Below are positions 1 to 11,846 of a stretch of DNA of 64,000 nt, piece after piece; the first letter of the stretch is position 1, and each line of letters starts with the position of its first letter. This DNA is from Isoetes taiwanensis (lineage: Eukaryota; Streptophyta; Lycopodiopsida; Isoetales; Isoetaceae): assembly GCA_021234155.1 (NCBI GenBank), contig JAJEKV010000003.1:22659569-22723568 (forward strand), in the 5' to 3' direction. The position numbers were made by a program, and so were the translations under genes. A model generated the notes under the pieces. The model did not search any database. It was not told where the DNA came from and saw nothing but the letters and a program-made list of their open reading frames with translations.

Positions 1-13
1 AATAGGAGAGGCT

Positions 14-880
14 TCAACTGCAAAATCTGGAGAGTCTGCTGCAAAATCTAAAGAGGTAAGTGTTAGTAGTGATAGAACAAGTGATGACTTGAAAATAAGT
101 CAGGGCTAAGGCTATAATTATGTGCAAGGTTGCACCAAGCATAATGCTTAAACCGAGGGATTTGAGTTCTAGAGATGCTTGGAAGTATTTACTCAAGACA
201 TATATCAGACGAAAAGCTCATCGGATAGATGTTCGGAAAAGGAAATTAGAAAGATGAGATTTGATGAGAAAACCGAAGCTGACCACAATGTTCCATAAGT
301 TTGATTCCCTTTGTGCTTGATTTAGAGGCAGCTAGGGGTAACTATGTGCATGAAGTCATCAAATCTTGGCAATTTCAAAATGTTTGCTAATTTTGGGACC
401 TTGGCTACACTAATAAGGAATTTGTAGCTAGGGACGAGGGAAGAATTTGAGCAAATTACAAGGACTGAAAATAGAGCCGAAGTCCGGTGTTGAAAATGAA
501 AATGAGGATGAGGAAGATTCGAGAAGTGTTAGTGGTAAAAAGGGAAAAGCCTATAATGACAGAGGTAGGCAACTTGGTCCATGTTTTGGTTGTGGGGAAG
601 TAGGGCATTTGAAATATAACTGCCCAAGAAGTGGTCAGAATGTGAGGACTTGTTACACATATGGAGGAGTAGGAGATGTGGCGTCTAAATGCCCAAGCCC
701 AAAGGACGATATGAGGGCAAAGGGCGAGGCGGCGGGAATAATTGGAATACAAATAGAGGCCGAGCGGGGAGTGCCAAAGCAGCTAGCACAAATGTTGTTG
801 TTGTAGAATGGGAGGAGGAAGATTCAGAAGAGGAGGTAACAAATACTTTTTCTAATTATTTGAACAAAGTACAAAATGCT
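14..880 (+). pseudogene. copia gag remnant with CCHC zinc knuckle
   Basis: Gag coats the element RNA and builds the particle. Translated in pieces, this stretch matches copy 2 (34547-35560): a helical part around 110-460 with a WKYLLKTY-like motif, then an acidic linker and a basic tail. The first knuckle (CFGCGEVGH..C, near 583-625) is intact. In the second (near 650-690) one Cys codon reads Tyr and the His reads Asp. At least four frame changes interrupt it. Confident as a broken copia gag. Confidence 0.85.
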
Positions 881-2033
881 GAAGCATCTTTTGTTGTAGA
901 TTCGAGAGCTGAAAGAACAATCATAGGATCTTCAGATTGGCTGACAAGATGTGATAAAGAGCAGAAGACAAAGAATATACATTTGGGAGATGGTAGGGTT
1001 AAAGAAGTGAAATTTGGAGGCATCTTTGAAATTATTTGATTTGCAAGGAAGACCAGTAGAAATAGAAAAGGTTCTTTGTGTGCCTTCTATAGTGAAAATT
1101 TTGATTTCTGTAAGTCAATTAGTTGACCTTGATTATCAGGTCCTATTTGACAAGCGTGTTTGTAGAGTTGTGAAAGATAATAAAACATGTTGTTTGGGCA
1201 AAAGGGTTGGAGATCTCTTTGAGTTGGATGTTTTTGAAAATGTGCCAGCAGTTAATCATGTATCAATTTCCAGTTATAAAACTTGGCATGAACGTTTAGG
1301 ACATACAAATATAAACAATGTGAAAGCTCTGGACAAACTTGGATACATTAATGCTGCCAAAGAAGATCAGAAGAATTTTGTTTGCGGGGGTTGCATGGTA
1401 GGAAAAAGTACTCGACTTCCTTTTGGCAGGAGATTCAAGAGAGCAGAAACACCATTGGAACTGGTTCATACAGACATATGTGGCCCACTTAATATAAGAA
1501 GTCTTTCTGGAAAAAGGTATTTCATCATCTTTATAGATGATTTCACTAGAAAAGCAAAATGCTACTGTTTAAGAAAAAAATATGAAGCTTTGAAAGCATT
1601 TAAAGAATATGTGAATGAAGTAGAAAGAGAAACAGGGTACAAAGTGAAATGTTTAAGATCTGACCGGGGTGGTGAGTATATCTCAAAGAATTTTAAGGCC
1701 TTTTGCATTGAGAAGGGAATTAAAAGACAATTAACATGTAGGTATTCTCCCCAGCAGAATGGGGTAGCAGAAAGAAAGAATAGAACATGTTTAAATGCAG
1801 TCAGGTCTATGCTAAAGCATGCTGGATTACCAAATATGTTGTGGGAAGAGGCATTGAAGACTGCAATTTACATACAAAACAGGGTTCCAAGTGCAAGTAT
1901 TGATGGAGAAATACCTGAGCTGTTGTGGTCTAAACGAATGCCATCATATGAAAGGTTTAGAATCTATGGTTGCTTGGCATATGTACACATTCCAGAAGAA
2001 TTGAGAAATAAATTAGATGATGCGGGGCCTTGA
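881..2033 (+). pseudogene. copia protease and integrase segment
   Basis: The aspartic protease begins near 885 with FVVDSRAERT; the usual active-site DSG reads DSR, as in copy 2. The integrase follows: a pre-integrase zinc region (WHERLGH ... CGGC, about 1285-1395), then the catalytic core with Asp in HTDICGP (near 1470), Asp in RSDRGGEY (near 1665) and Glu in NGVAERKNRT (near 1765). Integrase inserts element cDNA into the host genome. A frame change near 1015 and another near 2025 (a CAG-type difference from copy 2) break the frame. Confidence 0.9.
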
Positions 2034-2294
2034 CTGGTTTTTAATTGGATATGATGAAGAATCTAAGGCATATAGGTGTTATGTCCCAAGCGAGGAGGAA
2101 AATAGTGATAAGCGGGGATGCTATATTCTCGGAGAAAAACGACTATATAAGGATCTTAAGGATCCGGATGTACAAAACAAGAAGAAGACAGTTGAAATGG
2201 AAAACACAAATCATAAGTCTGAAATTGATAGTGATGATGATGGGGACTCAGACAAAAAATCACAGGTTGGCATAGAGGATAATAATCCTGACAA
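2034..2294 (+). pseudogene. copia linker between integrase and RT, 5' half
   Basis: The GYDEESKAYRCYVPS region and a following acidic stretch match copy 2 at 37995-38250, placing this as the end of the integrase C-terminal region. The coding sequence stops where the minus-strand LTR element has inserted (target duplication AGAGA at 2295-2299). Confidence 0.8.
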
Positions 2295-2299
2295 AGAGA

Positions 2300-2473
2300 T
2301 GATAGCCTGAGGAAATCCTGAAGGATGAAGGAAAGACAAGGACAGAAGCGTAAGCACCTACTAGCTCCTAGAGAGTGAACCGAGAAGAATGAGGCGTGAC
2401 TATGGCTAATATAGAGTGCCATGTCAGCAACAAGTGATGACTCAGCATGCACAGTCATCATCATACTCTAACA
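2300..2473 (-). repeat. 3' LTR of the small LTR element
   Basis: A 174-bp terminal repeat about 92-95% similar by eye to 4885-5059. It ends TG...CA in element orientation and lies next to a purine-rich tract (2474-2482 read on the minus strand). Confidence 0.88.
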
Positions 2474-4870
2474 TCCCCCTGATGACGTGCATGGCTGAAA
2501 AAAACAAAACTATAAATCCTAGGACTAACATCCCCCCTGAGATGTTACATGTCCTAAAATTCAGCATATAAAGCAAGCTCAACCACATAAGTAACCATGG
2601 GTGCCACTGAAACTTGGTTTTAAACCATATTTTTCTGCCTCTGTACCATTCTCGTGTCTTTGTGATGTAGACATTCATACTCTTGATATAAGATCGGGAT
2701 GGGACCGATAACCCATATCAACAATATATATCTTATGCAGAGTGCATATACCTTTCTCAAAAAATCTGATTGGTGCTATGGTAGAACTCACAAATCACAT
2801 CGACAATCTTCCAATCATATAATTATCATACAAATCCAATGAATTATTGTTTGAAGATTGATTGATCCACCCCAAACTGCTCTGGTAGACTTTCGGTAGA
2901 GTGACTTGTATGGTCATATATATCAAGAATAATTAATACCTGATTTCTCACATGCAAGCATCGTAATTTACCTTTAGCCTATTGGTGAATCCTGCAATAC
3001 CAGGGTAAGAAATATACCCCAAAACAGTCATCAAGTTAGAATGATCCTCCACCTTCCCATCATGTGTGCAAGTAAATGGAATATGTAGATGAATATAAAG
3101 TGGAAAATCGACTTCATGTTTACTAACCTTGGTGATTATGGAACTAAAACCAGCATTACGCTCATATATATCCATGCAAGGAAGTTGAAGAACCAACTCA
3201 TCTTTGAAATGCATTATACACTTGATGCTCAAATATTTCATCCCTATGCTCATGCGGACAAGCCACATGCAAATCATCTTGTTCAGATTCAACTATAACA
3301 TCTTGGTCTTGTTCTAAATCTGTAGGTGCAAATTTGTTTCCATATATGAATTATTTTGACCTTCTTTGCTGTACATGATCTTCTAGGAGACATAAACTAG
3401 TGAGAGCATCCGAAGCGGCCAGTTTCCATGGCTTATTTTCAGTCTAACCTTTGCAAATATACTCGATATGGACATGAAGCTTTGTACTAGTGAAGATAAA
3501 TCAGCAACCTCAAGATAATCATCATATTTACCTTCACGCGAGCTGAAATTCTTGTGAAAAATGGGAAACATCATAGCTTTTCAGCAAATTCATATTGTCT
3601 TTGACAATAAAAACCATATCGGACTGCTCTCGTTTGATCCATGCGGCATGCTCTTCTTGATCTTGTAATCACCATGGCACAACGTTCCAAGAACTCCTTC
3701 TTGAACAATTTCAGTATCATCTCTCATATGCGCCATAAGCGCATCTATCTCAAATTTAAACTCCAATGAATCCCATAGTTCCTTAGAACTAGAGAACACA
3801 TCTAATACCCAAGGATGTATTTCTTTATCAATTGCTTAGCGAATAGTACTCAAAGCAATTTCATCTATCGCATCAAAATTGTCCTTGTCTTACGCATCTA
3901 ACCGTGTATGCTTCCCAAGAACAATATCCAAATGTTCTGTCCATAGGAGTAAAAAGCTTATGCATGAAAATTTTCCGGCTAGAATAATTTTCATGTGCTA
4001 AGAACTCAAATGAAGCCCAATCATATGCTGATGGCATCGCCCGTAGAAGTCCATAGATCCACCCAAAGCCTCTGATCCTACTATTGATCTATATGCTTTT
4101 GATTATCAATAACCGTAGTGCAAATAATCGCACAAATGCTAGCATAGACGTCCAGATCCTAGCCCAAACTTGAGATCCGGCAAGAACTGTTGCCCCAAAC
4201 TTGAGATCCGGCACAACAAAGTTGAGATCCGGCAAGAACTGTGCCGCAAAATCCAGATCCAACCAAATTCAGAGCCAAATCGAGCTCCAAGTTCTAAATT
4301 CGGTGCCCCTCTGCCGTAACTCCAAGTGTGGCCCTATCCGACCAACAAAAATAGAACGCACCTTTTTCTTTTCTCCCAAATAAGCCACGAACCAAAATAA
4401 TTGCGCCCACCATGCAATATATCTCCGATTATACAAATTCTATTGTCGATTTGCCATATGGCACAAATCCGACTCCAAAATATCTTCGCACAGAAATCCG
4501 ACCCTTTTTAGGGTTCTAATCTTCAGATCCGGCAAGATCCGCATGCTAAAAACACCAGATCCGAGCAAATCCTTCATATTCTTCTTCAACCTTGTGGTGT
4601 AGATCCGCACCAAATCCACACAATGCAGCAAACGCTCATTCAAAGCTTTGCTCCTTTGCAGCCAATTGATCTTGCAAGGAATCTTGCCAAGAAATTGACT
4701 CGAGTTTTCGATCTAATCCATCCCGATTTCTAGAGCATCGTATCAAGAGATCTCGAACATCGTGGTGCCAATCAGACCAAGCCTTTGAGAGCTTAACTTC
4801 CAAGTCAAAAAACTCACCGAGAATTTTGAAGATCAACCGCGTGATCGACTTGCTAACCTCCCCTTCGATC

Positions 4871-5059
4871 GGCTCTCGATACCATGATAGCCCGAGGAAA
4901 TCTCGAAGGATGAAGGAAAGACAAGGACGTAAGCGTAAGCACCTACTAGCTCCTAGAGAGTGAACCGAGAAGAATGAGGCGTGACTATGGCTAATATAGA
5001 GTGCCATGTCAAGAACAAGTGATGACTCGGCATGCACAAATCATCATCATACTCTAACA
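4871..5059 (-). repeat. 5' LTR plus primer binding site of the small LTR element
   Basis: The LTR is 4885-5059. On the minus strand it ends in ATCA and is followed by TGGTATCGAGAGCC (4884 down to 4871), close to the initiator-Met tRNA complement TGGTATCAGAGC used by most plant LTR elements, with one extra base. Confidence 0.85.
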
Positions 5060-5064
5060 AGAGA

Positions 5065-6882
5065 TAGTACAAGAAGAAATTATTGTTAGTAAACAAAGAA
5101 AAGGATGTCACGAAGCGAGAAAGACTTAAAAAAAATTGGCGGACAAAGGAATTAAGGTTGATGAGCTTGGAAGGGAGGCTGATGGAAAAGCAAGAGATTA
5201 GAGATAGTAGTAGAAGAAGTGGTCCCACATTTGATGGCGCGAATGGACAATGATGTGCCACACACCTATGAAGAAGCAATAAATAATAAAAACAACAAAT
5301 ATTGGCAAAATGCCATGAATGAAGAGATGTTAGCTTTTAAAGCGTCTTGAGACATTTGAAGTAGTTAACGAGGCGGAGGAGAAGAATATTGTGGGAAGCG
5401 GATGGATTTTAAGATAAAAGATCTTCCGGATGGATCAAAAAATTTAAGGCTAGACTTGTTGCTTTCGGGATTTACATAGCAAAAGGGAGTTGATTATAAT
5501 GACACGTACTCATCAATAGTGAAATTATCCAGCATAAGAATTATGCTAGCACTCGCCAACTCAATGAGCTGGGAAATTCATCATATGGACGTTAGTACTG
5601 CATTTCTAAATGCAGAGTTGGAGAAAGAAATTTACATGAAGCCACCCTTAGGATTTGAAGAGAAGAAAGATAAAATATGGAGGTTAAAGAGGGCAGTATA
5701 CGGACTTAAACAATCACCTAGAGCATGGTATACATGTATGGATAAATATCTCACAGAACAGGGATTTGGAAAGCTGAATGGAGATGGGAATTTGTATGTA
5801 TTCAAGCAGCATGATCATTTTTGTCTCATTGCACTTTATGTAGATGATTGCGGTATGTTCTCTAATAATTTGGATTGCTTGGAAATGTGCAAGAAATTAG
5901 TTAAATCCAGATTTAAGATGACAGACCTTGGAGAGTTGAAGAAGTTCTTAGGGATTAAGGTGATCAGAAATAGAGAGGAGTGAGTCAAGCTGATTATGTG
6001 CAAGCCGTGCTTGAGAGATTTAAAATGGTTGAATGTAATATAGTAGGTACTCCTCTGATCCCAGGACATAAGATCAGCAAGAAAATGTGCCCTAAAACTG
6101 AGGAAGAGATTGAATATATGAAAGGTTCCATACAGAAGTTTAATTGGTTGTTTGTTACATCTATCAGGGGCTACAAGACCTGACATTGCTTTTGCAGTCA
6201 ATTTATTAAGTAGATATAACAACAACCCAGGGAGACGACTTGGGCGTGCAGCCCAAGCGTGTTCTAAGGTATTTGAAAGGAACAATAGATCGAGGGAATA
6301 ACATTTAGGACAGAGGATGCATCATTGAGGGATTTTGCGGATGCGATGCAGGGTGGGGATGTGGATCAAAGACATTCAACATCAGGTTATGTAGTTCTGA
6401 TTGGAAAAAATCCAGTAAGCTGGAAATGTAAAAACCAGAGCACAGTGGCATTATCTAGTGCAGAGGCTGAATATACAGCCATAACTTTAGCATCTAAGGA
6501 AATCATATGGATAAGAAGACTTTTAGTCGAAACATATTGAGATGAAACAGCATTTCATAAGAGAGATGGTGCAAAGAAAAATGATAGCAGTTAAGTATGT
6601 TTCTACAGAAAGACAATTAGCAGATATATTGACTAAGGCTCTAAGGGAACCTAGATTTAACATGTTAAAAAATCTGTTAAGTGTTCAGAGAATAGAAGGA
6701 AGAAGAAGTGGTAAAGAAGAAATAATGGTCGAAAAAAATTAGGTCTGCGGGCAGCTATTACCCGGACCTCGCCACGCACACCAGGGAACCTCAGGTACCC
6801 CCTGCCTGCCGATTAGGGTTTCGCGCCGAATTTCAAGTTTACAATCATGAGTTCAATCCAGGAATATTCAATGATGGGGAAG
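5065..6882 (+). pseudogene. copia reverse transcriptase and RNase H segment
   Basis: After the inserted element the copia polyprotein resumes. RT motifs are clear in 5519-5983: HMDVSTAFLNAE (near 5583), VYGLKQSPRAW and the catalytic LYVDD (near 5835), where Cys follows the usual Asp-Asp. RNase H appears in 6325-6742 with SGYVVLIGKNPVSWKCK and LSSAEAEY, followed by the ADILTKAL motif. Frame changes near 5340, 5980, 6180 and 6540 break it. RT copies the RNA and RNase H removes the RNA strand. The 6743-6882 stretch is the 3' untranslated part ending in a purine tract. Confidence 0.92.
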
Positions 6883-7279
6883 TGTAGAATTATATGTGCT
6901 ATGGTTTTTATAAACCATAGAGAAGCTAATGGTTATTGAATATTATTGTTTGGTAACGGTTCGATGATTTTGAATCTTACCATTAAGCATATTTCTGGAT
7001 AACCCTAAATTCTAGCTCGGTGAACAGTATCCCGAGCCAGGTGGAAACAAAAGCTTTGATTTAGCTTCCGATTAGATCAACGAGTGGATATGATGATGGG
7101 GTTGCCAGATTTCGGTGATCCCCTAATATATTTAAGCAGTAGTTCACATTGTACAGACAGGCAGATTGATTGTGAGAATGAATTGAATTCGTACATTCAT
7201 TTTTGGCTATAGTTCAATTGTGTGACATTGATGCAATAGGATAAGGTATTGTAGTCAGTTGATAAATTATTATCTTTCA
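6883..7279 (+). repeat. copia 3' LTR, copy 1
   Basis: About 397 bp from TGTAGAATT to ATCTTTCA, matching the 5' LTR of copy 2 at 34131-34522 almost base for base. A purine tract (GATGGGGAAG) precedes it. The bases right after it, AGCAT, also occur immediately before the copy 2 LTR. Confidence 0.92.
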
Positions 7280-8106
7280 AGCATCAGTTCATCCCCTTGC
7301 ACAGAGACGATGAGTTCTCGCAGGTGTTGTCTCTATTCAAGCATGGTATGAAGCGGGTCACCTACTATCTTGGCCTAATTTTCAGGCAAAGTTCCTGCTC
7401 TCTCGTTGGGATGTATCTCTATGGGAGAATATCGCAAAAAATTTGCCTCTTATAGTGCAAGGTGGTGTTCTTTGAAAAGGGTGCCATGGTGAAAATATTC
7501 ACAAAGGCAAGCACTTTGTCGGGTTGATGAAAATATTCACAAAAGGCAAGCACGTGTCGTATATGGCGATGGCTTTGGGATAGGTTGCTCCACCCTAAAG
7601 TCTCTGTACTATGGTGGCAGGTTATCCACAGGTGCCTGCGGGTTAATGCCTTTCGACATCACTATGATCCTCGCATACGTGCAGTATGCCCGCTCTCATC
7701 TCTTCGGGACGTTGAGACTCTTTGAGCATTGTCTCTTTGATTGTTTCGAGGTTCAACCGGCGTGGTCCTGGCTACAAGGTTTATTTAAAAGTACATTGGA
7801 TTTGCCGATGCATCCTCTTGGCCCTATCCCAATGCATGGCCTCCGGCTAAACAAAGGGCATTCCATCTTGGTTTTGGTTGGCTCTTATGGTCAATATGGG
7901 AGCATCGCGGAACACCACATCTTTCGGGGCATTAATTCATTTGCATGCGGTGTGTTATTACGGTGGCCGAGAAAAAGATATTTGACACGGAAGGAAGTAC
8001 AACACATATTTATCCCTATGAATCCTCCCGGAGAAACGGGGAGGATTTTGTATTTACGGAACACTAAGATTTGGGAAGGGGAGGGTTTCCCTTAGCACTC
8101 TCCCAT
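7280..8106 (+). pseudogene. L1-like LINE 3'-end remnant (zf-RVT domain)
   Basis: Read in pieces, 7570-8095 gives WDRLLHPKVSVLWWQ, then CPLSSL with EHCLFDC and a run with W residues. This is the layout of the reverse-transcriptase zinc-binding (zf-RVT) region that follows RT in plant L1 LINEs (Trp-Pro-Lys-Val ... Cys-Pro-Leu-Cys ... His-Leu-Phe-x-Cys). Frame changes near 7690 and 7910 break it and no RT precedes it. At 7480-7550 a short sequence around GAAAATATTCACAAA occurs twice. Bases 7280-7560 hold nothing else I recognise. Confidence 0.6.
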
Positions 8107-8121
8107 CTTCGCATCTTGATT

Positions 8122-9138
8122 AAGTGGAAGAATGCGAGGTATCATATGGTTGCAACACTGTGGTTAAATAGCGAGATGGAATAGTTGTACGAAGCACAAG
8201 CAAAGAATTTCCTCTGCTAAGGAAGGTGACAGGACAACGTTACGGGAGATCCTGAAGAATGTCACTTATGTTTCAGGAGTTGTTGGGTTACAAGAAAGGT
8301 GGCTACTCGATGGATGTCAACATTACAGTGTGTCAAAGATCTATCAGTTTCTAGGTCAAGACGTTCCGTTAAAAGCAGAGATAAGACTGGGAATGAGTAA
8401 CGTCGTGGCTAAAGTAGTTTTAGCCAATTCTTAGAAATTCATCAGCTCCAAGAAGATTCAATTCTTCATATGGATGGCCCTTGAAGGGGGGCTAAGTACA
8501 AATGTGAGTTTATATAACAGGGGTATAACAGATGTAGACAAATGCTCATTTGGATGTCGGGAATCCATTGGGCATCGATGATCATGGTTGGATCATGATC
8601 TTTTGCCCCATGATCATGGAGTACTGACATTGGGTTAGCCCCATCATTCGTTTGTCTGTCCTCGAATTAGAATGGTCATGACTGATATTGATCTCAGATA
8701 GAAGCTGTATTGATGCCTCACTTGTGAACATTGCTCTTTAGCTGGTCTGGAAATACCATTGTGGTTTATGCATTGAAGGGCTTGAGATTTCTATTGCAAA
8801 ACTAAAAAACATGTTTAATCTGGAAGTAGCATTGATGGGTTTATTGCACCATAGGCAGAAGGGTAGGAGATATAACAAAATACTTGATAGACTAGGTGCT
8901 TTGGAAGGATTCTATTCCTTCTTTGGATGCATTCGCTCAACAAGGATGGGATAGAGGAAAATGATGCCGACAATGTTGCTGCAAATGTGGCAGTTATTTA
9001 ATGTTAACTATATCGAGTATCAAGTGGGGGTTCTAGGTGTGGAAAAGGAGTTGCCTCTCTCTATAGTACCTTCCCTTTGGAGAAGATTCGTGATCCCCAT
9101 ATAGTATCCACATGGTGGGGGAGAAAAGATGATGCTCT
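8122..9138 (+). pseudogene. L1-like LINE remnant, copy I of a duplicated segment
   Basis: This block is about 95% similar to 55858-56878. Translated in pieces it gives KKIQFFIWMALEGGLSTN, GITDVDKCSFGC, then a Trp-rich tail with ALWLVWKYRC in copy II. This is the zf-RVT and downstream layout of plant L1 LINEs. Stops and frame changes are frequent, so it is dead. The match is cut at 9138, where the DNA transposon begins; copy II continues without it and so gives the empty site. Confidence 0.65.
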
Positions 9139-9435
9139 ATGGGTATGTTTTTACTTAACCTACCCAACTTTTAGGAGTTCCAGCACCTTGTTAGCACCTT
9201 TATTAGCTTAACACCTAACCAAGTGGCCGACGGTAATCGACGGCTTGGCGACGGGCAAGGGTAATCGACGGGTTATTCATTTCTCACGGCAAATCATTCC
9301 CTCTCTGATTCAAGGAATCATGAGCTTCAATTTTCGCGCTATAAACCTTTCTCTTGCACTCCGGCAATCGACCGAACAATTTTTGGAGTAGTAACCCAGC
9401 TCTGTTTTTTTCTTGCACAATTCGAGGTCGCTACC

Positions 9436-11046
9436 ATGAGTTCTACGCCTGTGGCAGAGGTACTCACATTACTTTTTTTTCCTTTGATCAGAAAAGTTTG
9501 TTTTTCTTTGTGCTCAGTTCTTTTTTCCTTTGTTCAGAAATCTTGTTTGTGCTTATTTTTTTATTGTTTTTTACTTTTTCAGCTGAAGCCTGCAAGAACA
9601 CAATATGAATTTGCTGAGTTTAGGAATGTGGAGTGTGAAGGAAGGAAACCGAGTCAAATCAAGTCACATGAGGTATCACCGCTTTGAAGTTTCTGTCCGT
9701 TTTTTGGTGTACCACTAAGGTCGGGGAAGATAAATGTGAAAGAGATCAAGCCGCTTTTTGAGCGAAGTTCAATGATCCGCTTCAAGAGTTTACCGTAATG
9801 GCCCTACTAATAATGAAGTTTAGGACACGATTTGCAAGGGCATTTGTATGGCGAGAACACCCCCAAAGCTTTGGCTGATCCAGAAAATTATAAGGTGAAT
9901 TGGGCATCTTTTGGTCGCAGATTCTCATAGATATTCTATAGTTCACAAAAGTAAGGAAGAAGTTAACTGTTTTGATGTTAACTTGAATGTAATTATGAAT
10001 CACATTAGAAGTCTTTCAGCTATGAGTAAGAAAGCTGAAGAAGATATAACTACAAAAAAAGCAGCTTTGTTAAGGCTAGAAGGAGCTATGAACTGTGCTG
10101 ATGCTACATGCAAGCTGTTATACACACAGATATCCGAGAAGAAAAAAGCTATTAAGCTTTTACAAAGGTTGATTTACCTAACAATTCGGCTTTGGTGGAG
10201 TATTTGAAGAAGGAGGAAGAAAATCTGATGGCCATGCTTTCTGCCACCATTGGGAGTGCTAGTATATCCGAAAAGCAGAAGTTGAAGGAGGAAATAACGT
10301 CTTTGGAAGTTAATATAGAAGCTTATGGTCATAGGATGACTTTCTGGCATGCAAAGTGCAAACATATTACTGCTTTGCAGTTTGCTCATCGAGGTAAGAA
10401 GGTTTTGAATGTTCATATGGGTATTTATGATCTGCCTGTAGATCAGTTTGCTGAAAGATGTGAAGGTTGTGGTTTATCGTTTAGCTCAGATTATAGTTTT
10501 CTTATCAAGTTATCATGTGACCATAAGTTCCATGTGTGTTGCTTTGGTTCTGTTTTGGACACTATGCATTGTACAGTGGCAGGTTGTGGCATAGAAGTAC
10601 CAGAGAAGCTACAAGAAGAACTTGGCTACTTCAAGTCAGATGAACATGAAATATCCGAGGAGAATGAATCTTCAGATTCAGATGTGAAAGTGACAAAGGT
10701 TAAGAAAAAACCTGTGAAGGTTGAGAAGGCTGAGGATTCTAATTCCAGTGCAACTGAGTATGCAAAACCTATGGCTACAAATTTTGTTGCCAAGAGGAAA
10801 GGTAAGAAGAAGATTCTTAGGAGCAGCAAGAAAGCAAGACCTGGTCCACCAAGTCTTAAAAAAGTGGTGGATCCTGAACATGAGATCCCAGCAAGTTCTG
10901 TGCCAACTGTTAGTGATGATGTTATTCCTACCCCTGTGAAGTCACCTGTGGATTCAGATATTCAATCTGAGGAGGAAGGTCTTACTCTTGCACAGAAGTT
11001 CATAAAGAGGCTGGATAAGGAATTATTAAAGGATTTGCAGGTTTGA
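9436..11046 (+). CDS. Cys/His-rich (RING-like) protein with coiled coil, accessory gene of the DNA transposon
   Basis: The likely start is ATG 9436 (MSSTPVAE). Exon 1 ends at 9459 at a GT and a pyrimidine-rich AG ends the intron at 9582. Exon 2 is 9583-9672, again ending at GT. A later coding part begins near 9911 and runs to 11046 with one frame change near 10165, which may be an intron or an error. It has a coiled coil (about 9990-10330), then a zinc-binding cluster CEGCGLSF ... CDHKFHVCC ... C...C (10459-10590), RING-like in spacing. An acidic/Ser-rich and Lys-rich tail (10640-10900) looks nuclear. It lies tail-to-tail with the transposase. It could be a DNA- or protein-binding helper; its function is unknown. 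Confidence 0.55.
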
Positions 11047-11329
11047 AAGATCCTCAGGTCTGAAGTTTGAAGCTTGTTTATATTTTGTTATGTTTCGGCT
11101 GATCCAAGTATGTACTGATATTAAGTATGAACTTTTGAAGGCATGTAACTTTTTGTAACTTTTTGAAGGCATGTAACTTTTTTACATGTAAGATACTGAT
11201 ATTAAGTATGAACTTTTTTGAAGGCATGTAAGTTTCCACATTTATGGTACCAGTTCGTTTATGCAATCTGCAAATGAATGTTGTATATGATTGATTGTTT
11301 GGTAAGGGATTAACTTCACAATTATGCCA

Positions 11330-11790
11330 ATTCATATCTGCAAATATGAATACAATCTGCAAATATGAATACAATCTGCAAATATGAATACAATTATGAA
11401 TCTGCAAATATGAATATGAATCTGCAAATATGAATATGGTAAGGGATTAACTTCACAATTATGCCAATTCATATCTGCAATCTGCAAATGAATGAGAACC
11501 ATAATTCATTTGAATATACTACAATGTTTTATATGATTTCATTATCAAATGAATGTGTACATATGAATACAATCTGCAATCTGCAATCTGCAATCTGCAA
11601 ATATGAATACAATCTGCAATCTGCAATCTGAATATACTACAATGTTGTATATGATTTCATTATATGAATGTGTATATATGAATACAACCGCAACTGCAAT
11701 GCAAATATGAATACAATCAATGCAAATATGAATACAATATGAATAATGCAACTTTGAATATACTACAAAGTTGTATATGATTTCATTATC
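11330..11790. repeat. AT-rich minisatellite between the convergent transposon genes
   Basis: Many copies of a ~19-bp unit close to AATACAATCTGCAAATATG, with shorter CAATCTG repeats around 11570-11630. Longer blocks recur: GGTAAGGGATTAACTTC at 11303 and 11439, and a block containing TATATGATTTCATTAT at 11530, 11648 and 11774. No coding potential; it lies exactly between the two gene ends. Confidence 0.8.
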
Positions 11791-11846
11791 AAATGAATGT
11801 ACTCTTTCTGCAGCAACTTGGTGCAGCCTTATCATCATCAATTATG

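Larger units (their letters stand above)
2300..5059 (-). mobile_element. small LTR retrotransposon inserted in copia copy 1, minus orientation
   Basis: Two near-identical ~175-bp repeats (2300-2473 and 4885-5059) run TGATAGCC to CTCTAACA on the plus strand, that is TGTTAGAG to GGCTATCA in element orientation. They are flanked by AGAGA direct repeats (2295-2299 and 5060-5064), a 5-bp target duplication. A primer-binding-site-like TGGTATCGAGAGCC (minus strand, 4871-4884) adjoins the right LTR and a purine tract adjoins the left one. The ~2.4 kb interior has no convincing pol. A short minus-strand ORF at 3590-3799 could be a gag scrap. It is a non-autonomous element, probably copia-mobilised by its primer site, and younger than its host copia copy. 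Confidence 0.88.
1..7279 (+). mobile_element. Ty1/copia LTR retrotransposon, copy 1, cut by the window start
   Basis: The 3' part of a copia element: gag with CCHC knuckle, protease, integrase, reverse transcriptase, RNase H and 3' LTR occur in copia order. The 5' LTR and the first part of gag lie before the window; the second copy at 34131 shows what is missing. Many frameshifts break the polyprotein. An unrelated minus-strand LTR element sits between integrase and RT at 2300-5059. Many differences from copy 2 fall at CAG or CTG, so part of the apparent decay may be sequencing error. Confidence 0.95.

Noticed and set aside
11330..11790. CRISPR-like array
   Set aside because: The units are head-to-tail AT-rich minisatellite copies without unique spacers, in a plant genome.
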